Counted from the stretch's first letter, positions 1 through 8,736 are shown. The stretch: DNA of 64,000 nt from Flavobacterium aquariorum (GCF_003254745.1 NZ_QKXH01000001.1:248001-312000); one strand, 5' to 3'. Numbers and translations are program-made. Notes: generated by a model not told the origin, from the letters alone.

Positions 1-509
1 ATTTACAACACTATGGTGAATGGGTTGAACGAGGTACTCCAGGATCTGAACGTCTCAAAGCAATGAGGGGTTCAACTGAATTATTTAATTTAGGGATGCA
101 ACTTGAATACAATTTTATACATATCCATGATTTTGAAAATACGATAGGCAGTTTTAATCCCTACATTGGTTTGGGACCGCAAATCAGTTACTATACCGCT
201 ACCGCTACTTCTACTTTGGGAGAAATGGGCGATCCTAGTGTTACTCCTACAAAATATTTAATCCCATCAGACGGACATCCTCATGGGTATTCTAATGAAA
301 GTAAAGCAGTCTTTTCTGCAACCTTAAATCTTGGAACTCGTTTTAAGTTGACAACAATGTCTGATCTTATTTTTGACATGAGAGCTCAATATTTCGGTTC
401 GGATTGGGTTGATGGCCTTAATCCAAATAAAGATTTATTCAAGGAGAACAAGCAAAATGATTGGCTTACTTTTGTTGGCTTAGGTTATATCCTTTATTTA
501 GACAATTAA
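1..509 (+). CDS. Outer-membrane-type protein, THC0290_0291-like (5' end outside window)
   Basis: The reading frame is open from position 3 to the stop at 509, so this is the C-terminal part of a gene that begins before the window. An internal Met at 63 is not the start, because coding sequence continues upstream of it (HYGEWVERGTPGSERLKA). The visible part has alternating aromatic/glycine beta-strand-like segments and ends in YILYLDN, as a beta-barrel outer-membrane protein would. From memory the sequence matches the flavobacterial THC0290_0291 family (YGxWVExG, LKAMxGST, YFxSDWVDGLNPN), whose function is not established. Family assignment is moderate; the beta-barrel idea is inference. Confidence 0.6.
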   Translation, partial: LQHYGEWVERGTPGSERLKAMRGSTELFNLGMQLEYNFIHIHDFENTIGSFNPYIGLGPQISYYTATATSTLGEMGDPSVTPTKYLIPSDGHPHGYSNESKAVFSATLNLGTRFKLTTMSDLIFDMRAQYFGSDWVDGLNPNKDLFKENKQNDWLTFVGLGYILYLDN

Positions 510-525
510 AAAAAAATTATAATTC

Positions 526-570
526 AAAAAAAATCCCAACTCTTTTATTATTAAGGTTGGGATTTTTTTT
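526..570. terminator. Bidirectional rho-independent terminator
   Basis: A stem of AAATCCCAAC (531-540) and GTTGGGATTT (556-565), with an A-tract before and a T-tract after. It sits between the convergent outer-membrane gene and the cystathionine gamma-synthase-like gene and can serve both strands. Confidence 0.85.
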
Positions 571-573
571 CTT

Positions 574-1719
574 TTATGCCAATGCTTGCTTCAAATCTGC
601 AATCAAATCCTCGGCATCTTCTATCCCAACACTTAATCGAACCAGATCATCTGTAATTCCCACTTCTTTTCGTTTGTCTTCCGGAATAGACGCATGTGTC
701 ATCAATGCCGGATGATTGGCCAATGACTCTACACCTCCTAAAGATTCTGCCAGTGTAAACACTTTTAGTTTTTCTAAAAACTGTACTGCTTCTTCTTTTT
801 CACCTGATACAAACGTAAAGGAAACCATTCCTCCAAAGCCGCTCATTTGCTTTTTGGCAATTTCATGATACGGATGACTTGGTAATCCGGGATAATAAAC
901 GGTTTTTATTTTGGGATGATTGCTCAAGAATTCAACTACTTTGGCTCCATTTTCACAATGTCTTTGTACCCTCAAATGCAGCGTTTTTATTCCTCTTAGC
1001 ACCAAGAAACTATCCATTGGCCCCAAGGTTGCGCCTGTAGCAAATTGTTGAAAATGCAATTGGTCTCCCAAGGCTTCGTCTTTTACAATCAAAGCTCCCG
1101 CAATTACATCCGAGTGTCCTCCCAGATACTTAGTCGCTGAATGCATTACGATATCAGCTCCTAAATCCAACGGTTTTTGCAAATATGGTGTTGCAAAAGT
1201 ATTATCCACCGCAAAAAGAATATTATTCGCTTTCGTAATTTTGCCGATTTCTTGAATATCAGCCAATTTCATCAAAGGATTGGTTGGCGTTTCTACCCAA
1301 ACCAATTTGGTGTTTTTATTTATCAACGACTTGAATTTATTCAAATCATTCATGTCCACAAAATGAAATACAATTCCGCTATCTTTATAGATACGGGTAA
1401 ACATTCTGTAGGTTCCACCATACAAATCGTCCATGGCAATTATTTCATCACCCGCTTTAAACGATCTTAAAATACAATCCGTAGCGGCCAACCCTGACGA
1501 AAAAGCCAATCCACGAGTTCCGTTTTCGATACTGGCCAATGCATTTTCCAAAGCAGTTCGCGTTGGGTTTGCAGCTCTACTGTATTCGTAATCCGGATTC
1601 AACGGTTTCCCTGGACTTGTTTGAACAAAGGTCGAGGTTTGGTATACTGGAGGCATCACCGCCCCAGTACTTGGATCATGATGTTGTCCACCATGAATTA
1701 CTTTAGTATTGAACTTCAT
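574..1719 (-). CDS. metB: Cystathionine gamma-synthase-like PLP enzyme
   Basis: Cys/Met metabolism PLP-dependent enzyme of 381 aa, full length for the family. Visible family marks: YSRAANPTR (46-54), which contributes to the phosphate-binding and active site of the neighbouring subunit; SSGLAAT (74-80); the PLP-contacting Asp in AVDNT (near 172); and the Schiff-base lysine in [13 protein letters not shown] (Lys197). The family covers cystathionine gamma-synthase, cystathionine gamma-lyase and related enzymes, which sequence alone separates poorly. The N-terminal [11 protein letters not shown] is the form usually annotated as the synthase in Flavobacterium, which would join O-acyl-homoserine and cysteine on the route to methionine. 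The gene stands alone, convergent with the upstream gene across a shared terminator. Confidence 0.85.
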   Translation of the reverse strand: MKFNTKVIHGGQHHDPSTGAVMPPVYQTSTFVQTSPGKPLNPDYEYSRAANPTRTALENALASIENGTRGLAFSSGLAATDCILRSFKAGDEIIAMDDLYGGTYRMFTRIYKDSGIVFHFVDMNDLNKFKSLINKNTKLVWVETPTNPLMKLADIQEIGKITKANNILFAVDNTFATPYLQKPLDLGADIVMHSATKYLGGHSDVIAGALIVKDEALGDQLHFQQFATGATLGPMDSFLVLRGIKTLHLRVQRHCENGAKVVEFLSNHPKIKTVYYPGLPSHPYHEIAKKQMSGFGGMVSFTFVSGEKEEAVQFLEKLKVFTLAESLGGVESLANHPALMTHASIPEDKRKEVGITDDLVRLSVGIEDAEDLIADLKQALA

Positions 1720-1780
1720 TTGACTTTTTGTTTTTTAGTTAGTTTTACCTAACATCTTTTTTTAATTCGACTTACAAAAA

Positions 1781-2236
1781 TTATATAAACTTTCTGATAC
1801 TCATCATAATTCCAATATGTAAGCCTTCGTGGAAGTTATTAAATTCAATTGCTCCTTTAGCACTTTTTAAAATATAGCCAGTAGAAGTTGGGTATTCTTG
1901 ATAATTTACAAAAATCCCATTGTTATAATCCGCTTCTAATTGATCTACTGATTTTAATAACAATGCTTTGATTTCATCAACTTCTGCCTGTGTTACATCA
2001 TGTTCCGGTTTGGTTCCCTTACGATATTTTTCAACCATTTCATCAGACACTTCCATAGGCAGTCCCGATAATTTGTAAACTAATAATTGTTGGGTCACTA
2101 TGACATGACCTAAATTCCAAATTAGATTATTACTAAATCCCTCAGGAATTTTATTTAATTGTTCCAATGTATAATTTTCAAAATAAGAACTTAGCATTTT
2201 TCTACTTGTTCTGTTAACTTCAAATGTATCTTGCAT
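1781..2236 (-). CDS. DinB-family protein
   Basis: A 151-aa protein with the DinB/YfiT-like four-helix-bundle pattern. Metal-ligand candidates are the His in WNLGHV (about 44) and the pair in FHEGLHIG (about 136 and 140), the usual three-His arrangement. Members bind a divalent metal and some are thiol-dependent transferases; the substrate here is unknown. It is divergent from the ArsC-like gene and 61 bp from the cystathionine gamma-synthase-like gene on the same strand. Confidence 0.8.
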   Translation of the reverse strand: MQDTFEVNRTSRKMLSSYFENYTLEQLNKIPEGFSNNLIWNLGHVIVTQQLLVYKLSGLPMEVSDEMVEKYRKGTKPEHDVTQAEVDEIKALLLKSVDQLEADYNNGIFVNYQEYPTSTGYILKSAKGAIEFNNFHEGLHIGIMMSIRKFI

Positions 2237-2310
2237 GATTGTATTTTTTGCATAAAATTAAACATTTTAACTGTCAAATGATTTCCTTTGCATTCAGAAA
2301 AAAGAAAAAA

Positions 2311-2661
2311 ATGAATAAAATATATTACTTAGCTTCTTGTGACACTTGCCGAAAAATAATAAAATCACTTCCAAAAGACCATGATTTGGTTTTTCATGAT
2401 ATCAAGCAAAACCCAATTACGGTTGAAGAACTAGAAGAAATGTACCGCCTTTCTGGAAGTTATGAAGCATTGTTTAGTAAAAAGGCACAACTGTATAAAT
2501 CGATGGATTTAAAAAATAAATCACTCACCGAAGCCGATTATAAAAAATACATTCTGGAGCATTATACTTTTTTGAGCCGACCTGTTTTTATCATAAATGA
2601 CAAAATATACATTGGCAATACACAACAAAATATTCTTCAAGTAATGAAAGCGTTGGGTTAA
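2311..2661 (+). CDS. ArsC/Spx/YffB-family thioredoxin-fold protein
   Basis: A 116-aa protein when started at 2311 (MNKIYYLASCDTCRKII). An in-frame ATG at 2239 would add 24 residues lacking family similarity, directly abutting the divergent dinB start. The N-terminal CDTC gives a CxxC redox motif. The later LSRPVFIINDKIYIGN carries the Arg-Pro of ArsC-like proteins. Whether it reduces arsenate or is a Spx/YffB-type protein cannot be decided: there is no ars context, and the next gene is a drug/metabolite transporter overlapping it by one base (TAATG). Confidence 0.8.
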   Translation: MNKIYYLASCDTCRKIIKSLPKDHDLVFHDIKQNPITVEELEEMYRLSGSYEALFSKKAQLYKSMDLKNKSLTEADYKKYILEHYTFLSRPVFIINDKIYIGNTQQNILQVMKALG

Positions 2662-3542
2662 TGTCAAAAAGAAATCTCGCCTTAATTGGCGCTACCATCG
2701 TTTCTATAATTTACGGAGTTACTTTTACCATTGCCAAAGATGTGATGCCAAAATACATTGATGCTTATGGATTTATTTTATTACGCGCCGGTGGTTCCAT
2801 GCTTTTGTTTTGGTTGGTTTGGCTATTCATGCCTAAAGAAAAAATTGCACTGAATGATTTTCCACGAATTATAGCAGCCGCTTTTTTTGGCGTGGCGTTT
2901 AATATGCTGACTTTTTTTAAAGGTTTAAGCTTAACTTCACCAATTTCCGCAGCAGTGATTATGGTTTCGACACCAATGATTGTGTTGGTGCTTTCGGCCA
3001 TTATCATGAAAGAGCGCATGAAAAAAAGAATGGTCTTAGGAATTATTCTTGGCTTGATTGGAACAGCTTCCTTAATCCTTTACGGAAAATCCATCGGCGA
3101 TAGTTCACAATCCGGACTGGGTAATTTTTTGGTTTTGGTCAACGCCATTTCGTATGGATTTTATCTGATTATCGTCAAAAAATTAATGAATAAATACAGT
3201 GCTTTTACGTTTGTCAAATGGATTTATTTATTTGGTTTTATAATGGTTTTACCTTTTGGCTGGAGCGAATTTTCAGCTGTTCATTGGACTATTGTTCCAA
3301 CGGACATTTACTGGAAAATAGGTTTTGTGGTTGTAATTTCGACCTTCTTGACTTATTTGTTAAACTTACTTTCCATGAAAGAATTAAAGCCAACCACAGT
3401 AGCAGTTTTTATTTACTTACAACCATTTTTTGCTAGTATTTTTGCAATTGCTTTAGGTAAAGACGAATTGAATTTAATTAAAATAACTTCATCCTTATTG
3501 ATCTTTTCAGGGGTTTATTTGGTGACCAAAAAAGCACATTAA
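2661..3542 (+). CDS. EamA (DMT-superfamily) transporter
   Basis: A 293-aa inner-membrane protein with about ten hydrophobic segments in two homologous halves of five, the EamA duplication. The N-terminal half carries FTIAKDVMP and a glycine-rich helix-2 region; the C-terminal half ends with PTTVAVFIYLQPFFASIFA, a typical EamA pattern. The start overlaps the stop of the ArsC-like gene by one base, implying translational coupling. The substrate is not predictable; DMT proteins export metabolites or amino acids. Confidence 0.85.
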   Translation: MSKRNLALIGATIVSIIYGVTFTIAKDVMPKYIDAYGFILLRAGGSMLLFWLVWLFMPKEKIALNDFPRIIAAAFFGVAFNMLTFFKGLSLTSPISAAVIMVSTPMIVLVLSAIIMKERMKKRMVLGIILGLIGTASLILYGKSIGDSSQSGLGNFLVLVNAISYGFYLIIVKKLMNKYSAFTFVKWIYLFGFIMVLPFGWSEFSAVHWTIVPTDIYWKIGFVVVISTFLTYLLNLLSMKELKPTTVAVFIYLQPFFASIFAIALGKDELNLIKITSSLLIFSGVYLVTKKAH

Positions 3543-3618
3543 TCTGACTTTTGTGACATCATCCGAGTTGTTAAAAACAGCCTTGTATTTTTTATTATAT
3601 TTACATAAAACAAAATAA

Positions 3619-4290
3619 ATGGACAAACTCAAGGATTTTCTCTACCAAAATAAGTATGAGATTTTACTATTCGGATTGATTCAACACTTATTTATTGGTA
3701 TTTTATTTTTCGATTTATCCGGGACGCTCAAATTCGTTTGGGTTTCGAACATCATTGTACTTGGTTTTGCCACAATCGGAATTTTTATCCAAAAAGGAAA
3801 AAGAAAGAATCAGATTCGGAATATACTCTTATTTTTAGTCCTTTTGATAACATTGGGTATACCGTTCAATAATGAAAATTTGTTTTTCTTGATTACCGTA
3901 AATGTGCTTTATATCCTGTTTTTTATTTTCATTTTTTGGGAGGTATTAAAATTTTTGGTAAGTCCTAGCTATATCAATAAAGATGTAATTTCCGCCGCTG
4001 CTTGTGGTTATTTTCTACTTATTGAGATTAGTGTTTTTATCATGCAAACCCATTTTTATCAAAACCCAAAATCTTTTAACGGAATCAGCACATCCACACC
4101 GTATGCATCTTTCACCGATTTGGTTTATTTTTGTTGCATCACTTTTTCGAGTATTGGCTTTGGTGATATTACTCCCAATAGTCAGCAAACCAAATTATTC
4201 ACTTCATTATTGGGAATAATTGGGCAATTTTATTCTGTAGTACTCGTTGGAATTTTGATCAGTAAATTCTCTTCGCATGAAAAAAAATAA
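3619..4290 (+). CDS. Two-pore-helix type ion channel protein (K+ channel-like)
   Basis: A 223-aa membrane protein with about six hydrophobic segments. Between the last two lies a pore loop with FSSIGFGDITP, a variant of the K+ selectivity filter T-V/I-G-Y/F-G-D, so an Ion_trans_2 pore domain is supported. There is no RCK/TrkA-N nucleotide-binding domain: the chain ends soon after the last helix (KFSSHEKK), so gating is unknown. A near-consensus -7 box TATATTTA lies at 3596-3603, with TTG upstream at 3583. It is monocistronic by appearance. Confidence 0.8.
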   Translation: MDKLKDFLYQNKYEILLFGLIQHLFIGILFFDLSGTLKFVWVSNIIVLGFATIGIFIQKGKRKNQIRNILLFLVLLITLGIPFNNENLFFLITVNVLYILFFIFIFWEVLKFLVSPSYINKDVISAAACGYFLLIEISVFIMQTHFYQNPKSFNGISTSTPYASFTDLVYFCCITFSSIGFGDITPNSQQTKLFTSLLGIIGQFYSVVLVGILISKFSSHEKK

Positions 4291-4364
4291 ATTTTTCCTT
4301 TTTCAAATAAATTGAAGAACACGGTTACTATATATAGAATACAGACCACTGAAAACTTTTTCCT

Positions 4365-4372
4365 TATCTTTG
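4365..4372 (+). promoter_or_regulatory. Promoter -7 box for yicC
   Basis: TATCTTTG matches the Bacteroidota -7 consensus TAnnTTTG exactly. It lies 18 nt before the ATG at 4391 and overlaps a possible upstream TTG start (4370), so the upstream start would not be on the transcript. Confidence 0.65.
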
Positions 4373-4390
4373 AACACTTTTAGAAAATAT

Positions 4391-5251
4391 ATGATACAAT
4401 CGATGACAGGCTTTGGTAAAGCCACTTTGCAATTACCATCCAAAAAAATTACCGTAGAAGTAAAATCCTTAAATAGTAAAGGTTTAGATTTGAATGTACG
4501 AATGCCTTCTGTGTATCGAGAAATGGAATTGGGTTTGCGCAACCAAATCGCCTTGAAACTAGAAAGAGGTAAAGTAGATTTTTCCATTTTTATCGAAAGT
4601 ACCGCAGAACAAACATCTACCAAGGTTAATGTACCTATCGTGAGAGCTTACATCAATCAATTAAGAGAAGTGTATGCTGATGCCGATGAAACCGAATTGA
4701 TGAAAATGGCGGTGCGCATGCCCGACACCATGAAAATAGAACGCGAGGAAATCGACGAAAATGATTGGATTCAAATCCAAACCGTAATCGACGAAGCGTT
4801 GCAAAATATTTTGAATTTCAGAAAAGACGAAGGACAATCTCTGGAAAATGAATTTCAATTGCGAATCGGAAATATTCGTCAATATATGAATGAAGCTTTG
4901 GCGCTGGATCCAGAACGTGTTCAAGCAATAAAAGACCGTTTGCAAACTGCCATTGCCGAATTGAAAGTCAATGTAGACGAAAATCGGTTTGAGCAGGAAT
5001 TGATTTATTACCTGGAGAAGCTGGATATTACCGAAGAAAAAGTACGTTTGACCAATCATTTGGATTATTTTCTGGAAACTATAAACGGAACGGAAGCCAA
5101 CGGTAGAAAACTAGGATTCATTACTCAAGAAATGGGTCGTGAAATCAATACTATGGGATCTAAATCGAATCATGCACAAATGCAAAAATTAGTGGTTCAG
5201 ATGAAAGACGAATTGGAAAAAATCAAGGAGCAGGTATTGAATGTTTTATAA
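4391..5251 (+). CDS. YicC-family endoribonuclease
   Basis: A 286-aa YicC-like protein with the family N-terminus MIQSMTGFGKA and the C-terminal block LGFITQEMGREINTMGSK followed by KDELEKIKEQVLNVL. The E. coli member is reported as an endoribonuclease acting on RNA. The start at 4391 is chosen over an upstream in-frame TTG because the TAnnTTTG box overlaps the latter and the conserved motif begins here. It heads a yicC-gmk-nadD cluster typical of Flavobacteriia. Confidence 0.9.
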   Translation: MIQSMTGFGKATLQLPSKKITVEVKSLNSKGLDLNVRMPSVYREMELGLRNQIALKLERGKVDFSIFIESTAEQTSTKVNVPIVRAYINQLREVYADADETELMKMAVRMPDTMKIEREEIDENDWIQIQTVIDEALQNILNFRKDEGQSLENEFQLRIGNIRQYMNEALALDPERVQAIKDRLQTAIAELKVNVDENRFEQELIYYLEKLDITEEKVRLTNHLDYFLETINGTEANGRKLGFITQEMGREINTMGSKSNHAQMQKLVVQMKDELEKIKEQVLNVL

Positions 5252-5260
5252 AAAAAGCTT

Positions 5261-5336
5261 TATGCCTTAAGCTTTAAGCTCAAGGCGAAAACTGTAAATG
5301 AAATTCGTAAGCTTAAAGCATATTGCTTAAAGCCTA
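5261..5336. repeat. AT-rich inverted/direct repeat of GCTTTAAGC words
   Basis: The yicC-gmk gap holds an imperfect hairpin, GCCTTAAGCTT (5264-5274) against AAGCTCAAGGC (5276-5286) with one mismatch. It is followed by two direct copies of GCTTAAAGC (about 5311-5319 and 5325-5333). The words recur in both orientations, so nearly the whole gap can fold. Confidence 0.6.
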
Positions 5337-5347
5337 AAACTAGAATA

Positions 5348-5920
5348 ATGAAAAAAGGAAAATTAATCGTGTTCTCGGCTCCGTCGGGATCTGGGAAAAC
5401 CACCATAGTTAGACATTTATTAGGAAAAGAAGATTTGAATTTGGAATTTTCAATTTCGGCAGCTACACGTGAAGCGCGTGGCGAAGAAGTAAATGGCAAG
5501 GATTATTACTTTATGTCCTTGGAAGAGTTTAAAAAACACATCAAAGCTGAAGATTTCGTAGAATGGGAAGAAGTCTACAGAGATAATTTCTATGGGACGT
5601 TAAAAAGCGAAGTGGAACGCATTTGGGCCAAAGGGAAAAATGTTATTTTTGATATTGACGTCGCAGGCGGACTACGTATCAAACATAAATTTCCTGAGGA
5701 AACTCTAGCCGTTTTTGTAAAGCCGCCAAGTGTTGATGAACTCAAAAGAAGGCTAAAAGAACGCTCCACCGAAAGCGAAGACAAAATCAATATGCGTATT
5801 GCAAAAGCTTCTGTTGAACTGGCTACAGCACCACAATTTGACGTAATCATCAAAAATTACGATTTGCCTGTTGCTCTGGAAGAAGCTTATCAATTGGTGA
5901 AGGATTTTGTGAAAAAATAG
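5348..5920 (+). CDS. gmk: Guanylate kinase
   Basis: A 190-aa full-length guanylate kinase that phosphorylates GMP to GDP in the cytoplasm. The P-loop is APSGSGKTT (residues 11-19). GMP-binding landmarks include SAATREARGEEVNGKDYYF, with the TR..R pattern, and the E/Y of VEWEEVYRDNFYGT. VIFDIDVAGGLRIK corresponds to the core 'DIDxQG' strand, here with DVAGG in place of the usual DVQG. Essential gene, second in the yicC cluster. Confidence 0.96.
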   Translation: MKKGKLIVFSAPSGSGKTTIVRHLLGKEDLNLEFSISAATREARGEEVNGKDYYFMSLEEFKKHIKAEDFVEWEEVYRDNFYGTLKSEVERIWAKGKNVIFDIDVAGGLRIKHKFPEETLAVFVKPPSVDELKRRLKERSTESEDKINMRIAKASVELATAPQFDVIIKNYDLPVALEEAYQLVKDFVKK

Positions 5921-5950
5921 TAATTAGTAAAAAGTTACTAGTAATTAGCT
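5921..5950. repeat. AATTAGT-word repeat, left flank of the four-helix-bundle gene
   Basis: Starts directly after the gmk stop and reads TAATTAGTAAAAAGTTAC followed by TAGTAATTAGC. The 13-mer ATTAGTAAAAAGT recurs inverted on the other side of the next gene (6325-6337). Confidence 0.6.
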
Positions 5951-5955
5951 TAAAA

Positions 5956-6321
5956 ATGGGTGAAATAAAATCATATAAAGATTTATTGATTTGGCAAAAA
6001 GGGATTAAGATAGTCTATTTAATTTATCAGTTAGTAAAATCATTTCCTCAAGAAGAATTATATGCTTTAACTACTCATTTAAAAAGAGCTTCAGTATCTA
6101 TTCGTTCAAATATTGCTGAAGGCTATGGAAGAAATACCGATAAATCATTTAGTCATTTTTTAGATATTTCAAGAGGTTCATTGTTCGAAATCGAAACTCA
6201 GTTACTAATTACTAATGAACTTGGTTTTATAGCAAATAAGACTTTGTACACAGAAATTTTAAATCAAATTGAAGAAGAATCTAAAATGATTAATGCTTTT
6301 TCGAAAACCCTCAAGAACTAA
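5956..6321 (+). CDS. Four-helix-bundle protein, 23S rRNA intervening-sequence-protein family
   Basis: A 121-aa protein of the S23/IVP family, recognised by the opening SYKDLLIWQKGIKIVYLIY, then FPxEELYALTTHLKRASVSI, the signature RSNIAEGYGR, and FLDISRGSLFEIETQL. The fold is a small four-helix bundle; relatives occur in 23S rRNA intervening sequences and, as Avd, in diversity-generating retroelements. No reverse transcriptase or variable repeat is seen nearby, so function is unknown. It interrupts gmk-nadD, and its flanks carry inverted AATTAGT-type repeats, which suggests insertion as a repeat-bounded unit. Confidence 0.9.
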   Translation: MGEIKSYKDLLIWQKGIKIVYLIYQLVKSFPQEELYALTTHLKRASVSIRSNIAEGYGRNTDKSFSHFLDISRGSLFEIETQLLITNELGFIANKTLYTEILNQIEEESKMINAFSKTLKN

Positions 6322-6352
6322 TTACTTTTTACTAATCACTAGTTACTAAGTC
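6321..6352. repeat. AATTAGT-word repeat, right flank of the four-helix-bundle gene
   Basis: Reads TTACTTTTTACTAATCAC then TAGTTACTAAG. Its reverse complement contains ATTAGTAAAAAGT, matching the left flank at 5923-5935, so the gene between them lies in an inverted-repeat bracket. Confidence 0.6.
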
Positions 6353-6354
6353 AA

Positions 6355-6936
6355 ATGAAAATCGGACTTTATTTTGGAACGTTTAATCCCATTCATATTG
6401 GGCATCTTATCATTGCCAATCATATGGCAGAACATGCCGATTTGGATCAGGTTTGGATGGTCGTTACACCACACAATCCATTAAAAAAGAAAAATACATT
6501 ACTGGACGATTACCACCGTTTACAAATGGTACATCTTGCTACCGAAGATTTTCCTAAAATAAAACCTTCAGACATTGAGTTCAAATTATCACAGCCCAAT
6601 TATACGGTAAATACGCTCGTCCATTTACAGGAAAAATATCCAGATCACGAGTTTTCCTTGATTATGGGAGAAGATAATTTAAAGTCATTACACAAATGGA
6701 AAAACTATGAGGTGATTTTGGCTCATCACGACATCTACGTATATCCCCGTATTTCATCGGAAGGAGAAAATTTGGATTTAAAAAACCATCCTAAAATCCA
6801 TTTGATTGATGCTCCTGTTGTAGAAATATCCTCGACCAACATTCGAAATATAATCAAAAGAGGGAAAAATGTTAAGCCCTTACTACCACACAAAGTTTGG
6901 GAATACATTGATCATAATAATTTTTATAAGAAATAG
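6355..6936 (+). CDS. nadD: Nicotinate-nucleotide adenylyltransferase
   Basis: A 193-aa NadD that transfers AMP to nicotinate mononucleotide in NAD synthesis. The nucleotidyltransferase motif GTFNPIHIGH is at residues 8-17, and the second signature ISSTNIR at 158-164 is followed by the basic KRGKNV. Length and both motifs are complete. Its stop codon directly abuts the stop codon of the convergent LysR gene with no intervening base. Confidence 0.95.
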   Translation: MKIGLYFGTFNPIHIGHLIIANHMAEHADLDQVWMVVTPHNPLKKKNTLLDDYHRLQMVHLATEDFPKIKPSDIEFKLSQPNYTVNTLVHLQEKYPDHEFSLIMGEDNLKSLHKWKNYEVILAHHDIYVYPRISSEGENLDLKNHPKIHLIDAPVVEISSTNIRNIIKRGKNVKPLLPHKVWEYIDHNNFYKK

Positions 6937-7833
6937 TTAACCCAAAAGTTCCTTTAATTCCGTTTCAATTTCCTCAAAAATCGGACTCAAATTTTCATTT
7001 TTACCCGACAGTAAAAAAACATCAGTACTTGGCATTTCTTTGCTGTTCCAAATCAATTGCAATTTGTTTTCCTGAATTAAATTTTTTGCATTAATGTTCC
7101 ATGTAACCGCAACTCCAGTATTCCTGCCAAGAATTTTCAGCATCTCATATTCTGATGGAATGATATAATTGGCCACAATTGATGGTCTTTTTTTAGCAAA
7201 AACATGAAGCCAAAATAATTTAATATGCGGAATTCCGGCATCATGACTGTACCATTTTTGATCGTTTAGCCAGTTTTCAATGGCAAGATGATCCTTGCTT
7301 TTTATATTTTGCTTTATTACCGTAAGATTAATATTCGAAGAACCGACAATGATTTGTTTGATATCGCCCACCTTTTTCTGAATCGTATCAAAAGTGTCAA
7401 ACTTCTTGGTCAAGATAGCAAAATCCAGTTTTTTGGAATTCACCAAGTCAAATAATACATCATTATTATGAAATGTAAAATCGATGAAATCAAATTTCGA
7501 GACCAATGAACTACCTATACTGCTCATCAAATGTCGAGAAATACCAATAGTAATTAATCGATTAGCATTAAAAGCTTTGGCACGAAATCCGTTCTCCACA
7601 TTTTCCAAACGGTCTAAGGCATCAATAATTAGATTATTGAGTAACTTAGCATATTCTGTCGGCTCAACCCCTTTTGACTTTCGATTAAAAAGTTTGTAAC
7701 CTACATGTGCCTCCAACATCACTATTTGCTGACTTACAGCAGGTTGGCTTATAAATAATTCTTTGGCAGCCAAAGAAAAATTTCCGTTTTTATATACCGA
7801 TTTGAATGTACGGTACCACTCCAGATTAACCAT
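6937..7833 (-). CDS. LysR-family transcriptional regulator
   Basis: A 298-aa protein with an N-terminal winged helix-turn-helix (GNFSLAAKELFISQPAVSQQ, about 17-36) and a LysR substrate-binding domain after residue 90. It is divergently transcribed from the DJ-1/alcohol dehydrogenase pair across 91 bp containing two back-to-back -7 boxes, the usual arrangement for a LysR protein controlling its neighbours and itself. The effector is unknown. The target genes suggest reactive aldehydes or a related redox signal, which is inference. Confidence 0.9.
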   Translation of the reverse strand: MVNLEWYRTFKSVYKNGNFSLAAKELFISQPAVSQQIVMLEAHVGYKLFNRKSKGVEPTEYAKLLNNLIIDALDRLENVENGFRAKAFNANRLITIGISRHLMSSIGSSLVSKFDFIDFTFHNNDVLFDLVNSKKLDFAILTKKFDTFDTIQKKVGDIKQIIVGSSNINLTVIKQNIKSKDHLAIENWLNDQKWYSHDAGIPHIKLFWLHVFAKKRPSIVANYIIPSEYEMLKILGRNTGVAVTWNINAKNLIQENKLQLIWNSKEMPSTDVFLLSGKNENLSPIFEEIETELKELLG

Positions 7834-7852
7834 GATATAAATATATTTATCA

Positions 7853-7902
7853 CAAACATAATTTAAATTATTTTTACTAATATCATATTCGTCATAAATT
7901 TG
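7853..7902. promoter_or_regulatory. Divergent promoter region between lysR-type gene and DJ-1 gene
   Basis: On the minus strand TATGTTTG (7860-7853) lies about 20 nt from the LysR start. On the plus strand TAAATTTG (7895-7902) lies 22 nt before the ATG at 7925. Both fit TAnnTTTG exactly. The 34 bp between them are AT-rich and would hold the regulator's operator; no clear T-N11-A palindrome could be singled out. Confidence 0.6.
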
Positions 7903-7924
7903 CTGTAGTAAAAAAAATTAAATC

Positions 7925-8692
7925 ATGAGAAAATTTACAATATTAACTGTTCTAGCATTAACCGTGGGCTGCTTTATGGCAACCGCACAAAAACAAAATA
8001 ATAAAAAGATGAAAAAAGTATTATTCGTAGTTACCAGCCACGATCAATTAGGTAACACAGGAGAAAAAACAGGATTTTGGACAGAAGAATTGGCAGCTCC
8101 ATATTATGCATTGCTTGATCAAGGCGTAGCGATAGACATTGCAACTCCAAAAGGAGGACAACCACCAATTGACCCAAAAAGTGCTGATCCGGCATCGGCA
8201 ACCGAAGACACAAAGAGATTTGATGCCGATACTGTTTTATTGGAAAAACTCAAAAACACCAAAAAATTAGCAGACGTAAACCAAGCAGATTATGATGCGG
8301 TTTTTTACCCAGGAGGTCACGGACCACTTTGGGATTTAGTTGAAGATAAGAATTCCATTGCTTTGATTCAGTCATTTTATACGCATAAAAAACCGGTAGC
8401 GTTTGTATGTCATGCTCCTGCTGTTTTAAAAAATGTAAAAGTTAATGGCGAATTTTTAGTCAAAGGAAAAAAAGTAACTGGCTTTACCAATACCGAAGAA
8501 GAAGCCGTTGGATTGACCAAAATTGTTCCCTTTTTATTGGAAGATGCTCTACAGGCAAATGGAGGGATTTATAGTAAAACAGAAAATTGGCATCCATATG
8601 CTATAGAAGATGGTTTACTAATTACAGGTCAAAATCCAGCTTCGTCAAAATTAGTTGCTGAAAAATTATTGGCTCAATTGAATTCAAAATAA
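7925..8692 (+). CDS. Secreted DJ-1/PfpI (Hsp31-like) class I glutamine amidotransferase-domain protein
   Basis: A 255-aa protein with an N-terminal signal peptide (hydrophobic residues 5-20, cleavage near ATAQ) and a DJ-1/PfpI domain close to the type1_GATase Hsp31-like group. The nucleophile elbow is AFVCHAP with Cys162, preceded by PGGHG (129-133). Glu55 in WTEELAAPY fits the conserved acidic residue beside the Cys. Relatives act as glyoxalase III, deglycase or chaperone-like proteins; the reaction here is not proven. The signal peptide is unusual for a mostly cytoplasmic family and suggests periplasmic location. It is probably co-transcribed with the alcohol dehydrogenase 44 bp downstream. 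Confidence 0.85.
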   Translation: MRKFTILTVLALTVGCFMATAQKQNNKKMKKVLFVVTSHDQLGNTGEKTGFWTEELAAPYYALLDQGVAIDIATPKGGQPPIDPKSADPASATEDTKRFDADTVLLEKLKNTKKLADVNQADYDAVFYPGGHGPLWDLVEDKNSIALIQSFYTHKKPVAFVCHAPAVLKNVKVNGEFLVKGKKVTGFTNTEEEAVGLTKIVPFLLEDALQANGGIYSKTENWHPYAIEDGLLITGQNPASSKLVAEKLLAQLNSK

Positions 8693-8736
8693 AAAAAGAA
8701 ACTAAGTTCCTTAGTAACTAATTTAAAAAACTCAGT

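Noticed and set aside
2239..2310. N-terminal extension of the ArsC-like protein
   Set aside because: The 24 extra residues show no family similarity and sit in the short divergent gap; the motif-bearing start at 2311 is preferred.
5956..6321. Accessory variability (Avd) protein of a diversity-generating retroelement
   Set aside because: Same fold family, but no reverse transcriptase, template repeat or variable repeat occurs in the neighbourhood.
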